Source of the DNA: Lactarius indigo
Taxonomy: Eukaryota > Basidiomycota > Agaricomycetes > Russulales > Russulaceae
NCBI GenBank assembly: GCA_025766275.1
Contig: JAFKAC010000171.1
Span: 28,180 to 92,179 of the forward strand
Direction: 5' to 3'
DNA length: 64,000 bases
Below, one piece after another: positions 23,116-36,638 of the stretch; positions within the stretch are counted from its first letter, which is position 1, and every line of letters starts with the position of its first letter. Made by a program: the position numbers and the translations under genes. The notes beneath the pieces are model-generated. The model had not been told where the DNA came from, did not search any database, and saw only the letters and a list, made by a program, of their open reading frames with translations.

Positions 23116-26063
23116 ATGAGTGAGCGGCCAATTCCGGCGGCGGTACCTTAATTGGCTGACAGGACTAACGCTCTGAATCTTGGCAGGTCCTTCGTCAAGC
23201 GTGGATCACTTGGGGGCCAATATGTCGCCGTCGTCTTCAACCCACGAAACCCACCAACTCATATCGTTAGTCCCACATCCACAACTTCTACTTGTTTCTT
23301 GATTGTATCTGGAACGTCACATATAGCATCCCCCCTACAGAGCCTACGGAGCCTATTCCGCAGGACAATCTCACCGAAGAACCAATTATGGAGCGCGCAG
23401 CCAGTGAGAAAGGGACAAATGCGAAACAGAAGTGGAGTGTTGCTGGCAAGTTCAAGGAGCTGCGTCGACGGCATAAATTAAAGAAACTTAACGGGGTACC
23501 CGGAGTTCGACAGAGTATCTTGGCAATATTGAAGACATCTTGTAAGACCCTCACCAGCTGTCCTCCTCTCGCCTGATCGTTCTCCGATCCAGGGTTGAAT
23601 GTACTACTCATCTTTATACCGCTTTCTGTGAGTGCTTCCTGCCCTCATCTGGTGGAATCGCGAGCACTAATAACCTCGTAGTGGATTTTCCACTTTATCA
23701 AACTCGACAATACCTTGGTTTTCGTTTGTGAGTTTCGCATTCAGAGGGTGTGTCACCTCTAACCTGTCGCCAGTCTCGTTCTTGGCTATTGTTCCCCTTG
23801 CCAAGGCATGTGTCGTCTTGTCACCTCACAAAGTGCAACTTCTCACGATCAGTAGCTGCTCGGTTTTGCGACGGAAGAGTTGTCGCTGCGCCTCGGACAG
23901 ACCTTAGCCGGTTTGCTCAACGCCACTTTGGTGAGGCCAACTTAGCTCCATTACCCACCATCTCCTGACCACAATATTAGGGGAATGCGTAAGTTTTAGA
24001 GCCTGATGTCACAGTACTTACACGTTGACGTCGCATCCGTGCAGCGTGGAGCTGATAGTGGCGGTAAGTGGCGCCTCCACCTCATGGGGTTACTTTCTGG
24101 TACTAAGCGATCACGCAGATTATTGCACTTGTGAAGTGCGAACTGAACGTTGTGCAGTCATCTTGTGAGCACCTGATTACGACTCGTGTTTTTCTTCTTT
24201 GCGCCATAGTACCACTGCGGCTCGTCAGATGCGGACGCGGTTTTTACACGGGCACCCCATTCGGTAGTGAACGAGGGGTCCACTAGCGTCGAGTTGGGCA
24301 TATGGCCCCAGTCCTACTCCACGGCTGGCGCCGTGCCATACTCCCGGTGGCTGTTCCCGGACTGTGCATTCTTGGCATATTACATTCTATCTACTTGCTG
24401 GCCGATTACCTCTGGTCCTCGTTTTGGCAGGTTTCGGTTACTGATTACAACGCCTCTCTTTAAACAGTGATCGGCTCCATTCTCAGTAATTTGCGTAAGC
24501 GCCCATGTAAGTTAGCGGCTTCCGTATGACTCACACGGCCACCACTCGCAGTACTCGTATTAGGAATGTGCTTTTTCGCCGGCGGTACTCGTTTCTCGGA
24601 ACAGGGTTTCGGCATGAGTTCGTGTTCTGCGCATGTCTATTACCCCATTTGCTCAACCGCACCGATTACAGGTTCAACTCAGCTAAATTCGTCTTTATTG
24701 ACGCTGAGCGTGATCGCTGTATTGCTCCCTGCCGCGTTCCACAGTGCCGTTCAGCCGAACTCGGACGGCGACGATCCTCTCACAGACGCGCAGGAAGCGC
24801 ACGATATTCTTGCTATCAGCCACGGAGCAAGTGGTTTCTACTTTGTCTGGTTCTCACGGCTGACAACTATTCAATTAGGTTGCGATTATCCTGCTTTTCA
24901 GTAAGCCCATTTATGACACGAATTGCTTTCTTCCATTTAACGCTTAACAATTTCTAGTCTATTTGTGTTACCTTGTCTTTCAGCTATTCTCGCACAAGAA
25001 TCTCTACGAGGACGATCATCCAAACGTCCAGAAGTCTGTGAAATACACAGACACTCTCGCCCGAAAGCTGCACGTCACCTACCGCAAGGGTGACGAAGGC
25101 GCCATTAGTTCTGGTCCTGTTCCCAGTTCACCTCCTCCCAATGACGTCGAGGTGGGCCCGGCGGAGGAAGAAGAAGAAGAGAAGCCCCAGATGAGTTCTC
25201 AAATGGCCATTGTGCTACTCGTCTTTGTCACCGTGGTTTGTCAACAGTACACTGTCGTGATTTGTCTAGAGGATTAATTGCGGTGGTTAGACTGTTGCTA
25301 TCACAGCTGAATTTCTCGTCGATTCCATTAACGGTCTCACTGAGAGCGGTCACATTAGCAAAGAGTTTGTTGGCCTCATCCTTCTACCAATCGTAGGAAA
25401 CGCGGCTGGTAAGACTTTCCTTTCCTTGTTGGTTATACCAACCTGATCCATTGCTTGTAATGGCGCATCTACCCGTAGAACATGTTACTGCTGTTACGGT
25501 GTCTGTCAAAAACAAGCTGACCCTGTCTCTTGGTGTTGCCGTAGGCTCAAGTATTGTGAGTACCGTGTCCGTCTATTCTTACTGCTAAACACGTATTGAT
25601 CCTGGCTCCTAAATCAAGCAAATTGCACTTTTCGTCATTCCGTATGTGTTGTTTGTTGTGGGCCATTTTACTGCCCTGGTTGATTTCATTTCCACAGTTT
25701 CATCACAACTCTGGGGTGGATTCTTGGCAAACCCCTCACTCTCCTTTTCGATCCCTTCGAGTCTATCGTTCTCTTCCTCGCAGGTCAAGACCCTTCACTC
25801 TCAGAACCGCAATTGCACGCTGACGCTTTTCCTTGTGTAGTTTTGACCGTCAACTACGTTGTTCAAGACGGGAAATCAAATTGGCTCGAGGGCATGATTC
25901 TCATGTGTATGTGTGCCGTAGTTTGCGCATATCAATCATTTCGCCCCGCAGGCACGTCGTTACTAACAAACAACGTTCTCTAGGCCTCTACGTTATCGTC
26001 GCGGTCACGTTCTGGTTTTATCCAGGTTCTGACCCTGCAGGTGTGCTCGCGAGCTGCACGTGA
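23116..26063 (+). CDS. VCX1: Vacuolar Ca2+/H+ exchanger, VCX1/CAX family
   Basis: Vacuolar-membrane antiporter that moves cytosolic Ca2+ into the vacuole in exchange for protons (family role). The cytosolic N-terminus (MSERPIPAA, later WSVAGKFKELRRRHKLKKLN) leads to GVPGVRQSILAILKTS, the start of the membrane part. The two cation-binding repeats are visible. The first is LNATLGNAVELIVA, spliced from small exons that include an 8-nt exon at 23981-23988 and a 19-nt exon at 24045-24063. The second is VGLILLPIVGNAAEHVTAVT. Between them lie IIALVKCELNVVQSSLIGSI and LLLVLGMCFFAGGTRFSEQG. An acidic loop (NDVEVGPAEEEEEEKPQMSS) precedes the second half. The gene ends IVAVTFWFYPGSDPAGVLAS with TGA at 26061-26063. 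More than ten introns; most are ~50 nt but one (24168-24468) is about 300 nt. Confidence 0.93.
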
Positions 26064-26754
26064 AGGCGATTTTCTCGCCTCGTACAAACAGACATTCGCG
26101 ACGCTGTATCCGATTTCTAGACTCTGGTTGTGTGCTCGTAATTATGCAGATATACCCGACTATATAATCACTAATCCCAATCAAGATGGATTTCAATCAA
26201 TTCGAGATAGGTAATTCCAATGGGTGATTTTCGGACTGAGCTATCTACTCTCGGCCACTTCTCAAGCTGTGCGGCACAGCACCAGAGGGCTTCGTGCCAG
26301 CAAAGAGGACAACTGGGATCCAAGCGCGCGCCAGAGTGTAAATAGCTCAAATGCGGCTATTGTGGACTTTGGGCGTTTCTGGATCGTTCACGTGCACACC
26401 GCCACACACCATCTAGGGTCTTAGCCGCTCATGCTGGCCTATGCTTCGCAAACCTGATAAAACGTCCCCTAACGTGCGTGCCCGAATATTGAGTCACATA
26501 GGGGTATCGCTACACATGATCCTCCTCAATTCGAGATGTTTACGCTACTGGACAAAAAGTTCAGTCGAATTTCAGTCGAATGAAACCTGTCGCTTCTTTA
26601 TCTTCCGGTCTTCGCTGCCGCGCCTTAACAACGCTGGAACAATCGTTCTCGAAAGAGAATAGCAGCAAAAGGATTACGAAATAGACATGATTTTCGCTCA
26701 GTTCAAAGATCACATTACAGCACCGTACATCGTGACCATGCCTCAAGTTGACAA
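26064..26754. other. Tail-to-tail intergenic region
   Basis: Lies between the 3' ends of the exchanger gene and the FOX2 gene, so it should hold both 3' UTRs. No RNA gene, repeat or convincing frame seen. Confidence 0.5.
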
Positions 26755-30872
<4,118 letters not shown>

Positions 30873-31807
30873 TTGGAAAGAGATGAATGTATGCGTCAAG
30901 GGACGGATCGAGCCCGCTTTGAGTTGGTGAGGTCAGCGCATGTGATTCCGGAGGTAAATAGGCCGCGTCCGCATGAATCAGATGATTGGTGTATATAAAT
31001 AAGCCGAGGCGCCGGCAACAATGGTAGCGCTCAGCGCGGATGTGTATACATCCTTGGCAAGTATGCATACATCCTCAATGCTCTGTAAATGTGTCCCAAA
31101 GGGAAAATGTAAACGATATTGAACAGTAAGAGAAATGATGAAAAGAAAACGCATTGCGAGGAACTGGGTGGAAAAGAATAGCGGGAAAACTACAAGTAAT
31201 AGAAACGGGAAACGCAAGGTAAAATCGACAAAGCAAAGACACAGGTGGAATGTGTATAGATCGGTGGGACGCATAGATGACCATCACAATTTATCAAAGG
31301 TATGGCTGACACAGTGCAGTTCAAGATCGGGGAATAGGACAAAGGTAAGTGAAAAGGTAGTAGGGCTTGTCGCAGAAGCATATCAACACTTAAAGATCGT
31401 GACATATCCGATGGCGATGAAAAGGACTAATCCGCTTGTGAACCATAGAACGGGACTGCACATGTAGCGAGAGACGCAATTAGCGTTGCAGCGAGGTAAT
31501 GATCGAATGCGGAGATGCCATGCGATGAAGATCCAATAGCGAAGAAAGCGAGAGTGACATAACAGGGGAGAAGTGATTGCATGTGATGCTTGAGATGGTT
31601 GGGTGTGGATGGAACGTAATTGCACAAGGGGTCTGGACGGCACAAACGAATCTGAAAGCTTGACAAGGCGAGAAATTTGGAAACAGCGACGAGGGTGGGT
31701 GGGCTTCAACAAGCAAGCGTGGGTTCAATATGTGGAAATGCGTTGCGAAAGATGAGATGAGCTGAACATGCAATGTCGAGAGCACTTTGAAGGGTGGCAC
31801 GGGTGAA
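30873..31807. other. Intergenic: FOX2 promoter side and cyclin B 3' side
   Basis: Both neighbours are on the minus strand. The part near FOX2 contains the TATA-like and CCTCGG motifs listed separately. The rest has only low-value frames of Ser/His/Phe-rich composition, which I regard as chance. Confidence 0.5.
30990..31009 (-). promoter_or_regulatory. Candidate FOX2 core promoter: CCTCGG plus TATA-like box
   Basis: Reading the minus strand, CCTCGG (31009-31004) is followed after four bases by a TATA-like ATTTATATAC (31000-30991), about 120 bp upstream of the FOX2 ATG. CCTCGG is the known core site of the FarA/FarB fatty-acid regulators in ascomycetes. Use here is inference: a six-base match arises often by chance. 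Confidence 0.35.
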
Positions 31808-33586
31808 TCATGCTAGGACCATGCCTTCGCCTTGATTGAGTTGCTCCCGAGCCTTTTCCAGGGCATATACAGCTGCCTTGAGGAATTTCTTGTGCGCATA
31901 CTTCTTGTACAAGTACAGTTTGTCGAAGCCAGGCTCGGTGATCTTCTCCACGAGCATGTGGTAGCCAGGTTCTAGTTGTTCTTCCGTGTAGCCAGAGTAA
32001 AATACGAACGCGTCGTTCTATTGGTTCGTGTGGTCAACCATCACGTGACATCAGAACCGTCCTAAAACGATGCTCACCCAGTCGCCCCCCAACATCCTCC
32101 GCGCGGTGTACATACCTACCGCAGCAATCGTGCTCGGCTTTGCGCGCAGGAACCGATGGTCGAGTAGGGTCACCTCAGCTAGAAACTTGCTGAGTGTTCT
32201 CGTCTGGATGTCGTAATCATCGGCGTGACTAATCTTGCGCATCCAGCTGTACGGCGAGCAGTAATGCGAGATGTTGAACTCAAGAGTCTGAAGTACGATC
32301 CGTTCTCCCTTGAGGACCTCCTCTTTTGTGTACCCGTTCTCTGTCATGAAAACGAATTCTTCGGCGGAAGGCGCGAGGATCTCTTCGTATTTTGAAGCTA
32401 TGAACATGGCGGTGACGCCAACGAGCTGAAGTTTGACCAAGGACACCGTACGATGAGACAGGAAGCGATCGACAATGTTGACAGCGATCCATAATGTCTC
32501 GGGGAGCATATGATAGCGGAGGTGGACTTGCAAAAGCCAGTCAACGAGTGTTTGGCGCATGCCCCAGGTAATTTCGTTCTGTGCGTCCATATAATTTGGC
32601 GTAGGCATGACGGCATCCTTTTGCGGTCTAAGCACCGCAAAACAGTCGACAGAGACGAAACCTTACCTCCAGGTCGCTCATGTACTCGAAAATCTCATCA
32701 GCATACTCTGAGCACATCGTGGCATCGTATTCTTCGTCTTCGGCGTCGAACTTCCTGCGTACCTCATCCACCTCACGCTGGTATTTGACAGCGTGGTTGG
32801 GCGAGACTTCAGGCCAGATGTACTCCGAGGCTTCAGCCCCTTCTTCGGGAACAAGCTTCTCAATAACTTCCGCACGGTCTTGCTCGTCGATCATGTTCTC
32901 CAATTCTTCATCACCGACGATGACAACATCATCCATCGAGTCGCGCTTGGTATCATGCACGTCCTCGACGTCCATGTCATCGTCAGCTCCACTGAGGCGT
33001 GTCACCCCTTCGACGTGCACGACGGTCGGTTCGGGCTGCGAGAAGACACGCTGAGCAGGAATAGCCTGACCCAAGGGGGGTCGTTGGGGCAATGAACCAC
33101 GTACCCCAGTCACGGGGGCTTGTGCAACAGGGACCGTAGGCTTAGCAGCCAAGGGGACCCGCTGAGGACCGTCCGCAACCGAGGATGATCGTGCTCGCTT
33201 CTGACCGATTTGAGGAGCCTTGTCCTTGCCGTCTTTGCCAGCTTTCGACTTTGAGTTCTTGACACCGAATCAGAGGTTTGATACAGAACGAGGCACGAGA
33301 TGCGAGACAACGCGTACCTTGCGGTTGATGGCAACCTCCCCAAGAGCAGGGCGCTGAACGCCACTCATCTTCAATGAACTGGCACCAGAGACACCACCTC
33401 GCATGCCGCTTGGTAGGGTTGTGCTGATAGTATGCCGTAGCTTGCTTGTTGCATTCTCATCTGGGTTCTTTGGGCGTTGGATACCAGTCCGGTTTCGCAA
33501 TGGGAGCTAACAAAGGACAGGTGGCAAAGCGCTTGTGAGTCTGTGGCGAAGAAGAAGAAAAGATAGTATCGTACACGATGAGCCAT
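31808..33586 (-). CDS. B-type mitotic cyclin
   Basis: Regulatory subunit of the mitotic cyclin-dependent kinase. The start is a small exon at 33586 (M-A-H-R) joined by an intron (gtacga to tttgttag) to LPLRNRTGIQRPKNPDENAT. A destruction box is visible, RPALGEVAINRK (RxxLxxxxN), about 60 residues in. An acidic region (SGADDDMDVEDVHDTKRDSM) follows. The first cyclin fold is classic: NEITWGMRQTLVDWLLQVHL, LPETLWIAVNIVDRFLSHRT, QLVGVTAMFIASKYEEILAP. The second contains LEFNISHYCSPYSWMRKISH and HRFLRAKPSTIAAVGMYTAR. The final exon reads NDAFVFYSGYTEEQLEPGYH and ends LNQGEGMVLA with TGA at 31808-31810. The domain order and D-box make this cyclin B rather than a G1 cyclin. Confidence 0.93.
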
Positions 33587-33966
33587 CTAGGTCCTAAGAT
33601 AGAATAGAAAAGTAAAGATGGGAATGAAATAGCAAAGAGACAAGGTTGAGAGAGAAAGAACAAGCCACGGTGGTGATGAAACGGGGAGTGGGGGAAAGAT
33701 ATTGGGGTAAAGAAGAAGGATGCCCCGGTAATATGTGTGAGGATGAGACCACGAGAAAGGTGGTCGAAAGAAAGATAGAGAAACGAAGAACAAAACCAAC
33801 TAGAGCGATGTGGACAAAGCCAGCCGCTGGTTGTGTTCTCAATTCACAACTTGGGGATCCGACACAACTTGTACAACATCCCACGTGATCTAATTACTCT
33901 CACAACAACGTCAAATAACGCGTGGACGCGTCCCCCTCGCGTGACATACTCTTCCCCATCCCTCGA
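33587..33966. other. Cyclin B 5' flank
   Basis: 380 bp between the cyclin start and the FHA gene end, rich in purine runs (GAAAGA-type). It contains the paired ACGCGT boxes listed separately and no gene. Confidence 0.6.
33918..33931. promoter_or_regulatory. Two MluI cell-cycle boxes (ACGCGT) upstream of cyclin B
   Basis: ACGCGT occurs at 33918-33923 and again at 33926-33931, spaced by two bases, about 335 bp upstream of the cyclin B ATG. This palindrome is the known binding site of the MBF (Mbp1/Swi6-type) G1/S factor. The close pairing makes chance less likely; function is inferred. Confidence 0.5.
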
Positions 33967-34707
33967 TCAGCCATGCAGCTTCCCCGTTGGTAGCATGCCC
34001 CCAGGTCGGCTGAGTAAGCTTTGCTTCAACGATGCTAGTGCTCGCTTGGCGTTGCCATTGCGGGGTACGTCCTCCGCGGGGTCTGCGACACGTTTGCGCT
34101 TTTGCTCCGCTTGCACGGCCGTACCATCATCCGATTTCTGGGGCGAAAATAATGGAATCATATCGTCGTCGCCCTCCGTGGATGCAGAGCAATCCGCGCA
34201 GGGCAGGCGGTTCTCGTGAATGTGCACCACGAAGGTCGTACCCCCAAGGGACAACCGATCTAGGTGTCTCACACGTTTCGGCATGCTTGCTTCTCGAGAT
34301 GCAGACAGCCTCGTCGGTTTCGTATCCTGGCCGGAGCCGATGAACGTTCCGTGCTTTGAGCCCATATCCACGACTGCCCACTCATGTCGCTCGGAGTCCC
34401 AAAATAGAGTGGCGTGAAGCTTGGAGACTTCCATGTCTTTAAGTCGGATCCGAGGAGTGCTGACGCCATGCGGCGCTGCGTCCCTCCCAAATTGGATTTG
34501 TGAATAGCCATCGACGACGGCAAGACGCTGGTTGTGTGGAAGAAATCTCCTGCGAGTCTGTTGGACGATGAGACGGCAAATAGGGAAGTCATTTGAGTGC
34601 GCTGATTCGGAACGTGCATGGGGATCTGGGCGAGAATTGTCATTTCCCGGAAATTCGTATAGAGGGTGGTACTCTAGTGGTGGATTCTCCGAGACATTAT
34701 CTTGCAT
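33967..34707 (-). CDS. FHA-domain protein
   Basis: Single-exon 246-residue protein with a forkhead-associated domain, a phosphothreonine-binding module. The FHA core is clear: IQFGRDAAPHGVSTPRIRLK, then VSKLHATLFWDSERHEWAVV and DMGSKHGTFIGSG. These contain the conserved GR, S-x-x-H and GT(F) residues. A later strand reads DRLSLGGTTFVVHIHENRLP. The tail is basic and helical (EQKRKRVADPAEDVPRNGNA, KRALASLKQSLLSRPGG). The arrangement recalls the FHA half of AGGF1-type proteins, but no G-patch is present, so that name is not assigned. The start at 34707 (MQDNVSENPPLEYHPLYEFP) faces the XLF gene start 132 bp away. Confidence 0.85.
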   Translation of the reverse strand: MQDNVSENPPLEYHPLYEFPGNDNSRPDPHARSESAHSNDFPICRLIVQQTRRRFLPHNQRLAVVDGYSQIQFGRDAAPHGVSTPRIRLKDMEVSKLHATLFWDSERHEWAVVDMGSKHGTFIGSGQDTKPTRLSASREASMPKRVRHLDRLSLGGTTFVVHIHENRLPCADCSASTEGDDDMIPLFSPQKSDDGTAVQAEQKRKRVADPAEDVPRNGNAKRALASLKQSLLSRPGGMLPTGKLHG

Positions 34708-34839
34708 GTCCCTTGGGTGATGTGCGTGTCGGTGTGAGTGGGTGGGATGGCTGATGCTGATTTTCCCACGGTAGTCACGCTTACTTTATTGACGTGGCCA
34801 GTCACTGGCAGTGTATTAATCCTCCCGTCGTGCGTCGGA
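34708..34839. promoter_or_regulatory. Short bidirectional promoter between the FHA and XLF-like genes
   Basis: Only 132 bp separate the two start codons. Both genes must use this stretch, which holds TGACGTGG near 34790 and no obvious TATA box. Confidence 0.45.
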
Positions 34840-36638
34840 ATGAACGAACTTACACAGGTCCTGCACACGCCCCAGTCGTAGAGGGGTGCTTATACTCAAT
34901 TCTCTCATAGAGTCATTCAGACCATCTCCTGTCGAAGGAATGGCTCGTAAAGATTGATAATGAGAATTCTATTCCATACCTGATGGTTCGTTCTTCCCTC
35001 CAATCATCACACACTGGACGTTTCAATGTCTTTCAGTAGAAAGCGCACTCGAGTTTCGCCGATCAAACGTGCGTTTTCATGATAACGGATACTAAATCTG
35101 TATGGGTTGAAGGTGTGTCGTTATCCGCCTTGTTCTACTGAACGGGTCCAATCATTCTTGATCTATAGTACTTTCAAAGCAGCGATTAAGCCGCCGTTGG
35201 TCGACATGTAATCCCAACAGCACTTCAAACCAACTGTCAGGACCCGAGGAGGATAGTTGGCTCGACCAGGTACTGCAGTATCTCGAGAACGTCCATTCTA
35301 TTGGTGCGATGGGTGACTTGGCATTTTCTGTGACGGAATCTCGTCATTCGGTACGATGGACCCTATTTCAGCCAGTTTCACCCCCTCACAAGCACTGTAG
35401 GATCTAGCCATTGATCTCCGGGGAGATGGTTTCAATTGGCAATGGGAAACCTTTTCCATAGGCCCAAAACAATCCGCAGACGTACTTTCCAAACACCTAA
35501 TACTGCCACTTCTTAGCACCGCCTACTTAGCTTTCGTCTCTCCGGACCCAATCAGCGAGATCCCCAGCAACGATCTTGAAAAGGTACGTTTCCCCGCACA
35601 GCTTGAGCACCCTCGTTTCAGTTTGGCGCGGGGCTAACCCCTCGTGTCGCACGGTGTGGAGGGTGGGTAGCGCCCAAGGCTATGCTACATCGGGGATTGC
35701 TTTGCACCATTATCCTATCCCTACTTTATACCGATCAATTGTTCTCCCCCCCACCCCGGTGGTTTTAACCCCTTCTACTTCACACAATTGGCGCCGGTAC
35801 CAAAACATATCCCTGAATATTCCTTGACAGACGGTCGACCGTATTGGCCGAACGGCACGTCGTAGCGTGGATACTCACATCAGGAACATATTCACGCAGC
35901 CTCGCATATGCACGAGCCTCCGTCGTGTATCCGCTCTTTTTGCCTTCAGCTCCAACCCTCGTATGTCTTCAAAGCCTCTGCCGCGTTCCTCTGAGCTCTA
36001 CTGACCCCACACTCTAGCGCCCATAACGGACAAACTGGAGAAGCCACATCTAGACATACCCTCTGTGGATTTTTCTGCGGGAAATGGACGGACACCCCAC
36101 GAGACGCCAACCCCTCTTACTCTACCTGTCAACAATCCACCTGTAAGTAGCCCGCACCATCCGACCTGTAACCCCATTGAACTATCAGCAGAAGGAAAGG
36201 AGGGGTTCTGGAGAAAAACCCGTTACGAGAGCCGCCCGACATAGTCCAGGACCGGCTACACTCGGCCAGGGGACCGTAGACTCAGCTACCGAGAGCGGAG
36301 AGGATGAGACCAACGCATTGTCACCTCCCATACAACGTAGAAATGGAAAGGACTCCCTGCGCCCGACAACAGCAGCGGGAAAATCGGCATCTCGAACTGA
36401 CAGCCCCGCCTTGTTGCCACGATCTCGTACCCCAGCCAAGGCAACGCGAAGCGCAATTATGTCGAAAGTCCGTCCGTCGGATTCGGACCCTGATTCTCCA
36501 CCACGCCAGACCAAGAGATCAAGAGCAGACACCGGGAAAGGTAGTGACGACGACGACGACAGCGACGACGGCCCGAAAGGCGGAACGAGGTGGCGTGGAA
36601 CGAAGCAGCCCATCAAACGCGTGGGGCGGCAGTTTTGA
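34840..36638 (+). CDS. NEJ1: XLF / NEJ1-like non-homologous end-joining factor
   Basis: Accessory factor expected to bridge DNA ends with the ligase IV complex. The gene is hidden because it is cut into eight exons, which I place at 34840-34857, 34911-34985, 35040-35112, 35169-35350, 35401-35583, 35831-35960, 36018-36142 and 36189-36638 (411 residues). The head domain reads LLSKEWLVKIDNENSIPYLM, CVFMITDTKSVWVE, SKQRLSRRWSTCNP and LENVHSIGAMGDLAFSVTES. It continues with DGFNWQWETFSIGPKQSADV and LSKHLILPLLSTAYLAFVSP, which parallels the human XLF segment around 'LPFYWNFHC...SQHLIRPLM'. A helical stalk and a long Ser/Pro/acidic tail follow. The last residues, KQPIKRVGRQF, resemble the basic-aromatic Ku-binding motif at the XLF C-terminus. 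Exon 1 has a weak donor (GTCCTG), so the extreme N-terminus is least certain. Confidence 0.8.

Noticed and set aside
30873..31800. Several overlapping minus-strand frames with hydrophobic starts
   Set aside because: They overlap one another in different frames, lack domain-like content and lie in the FOX2 5' flank and cyclin B 3' flank.
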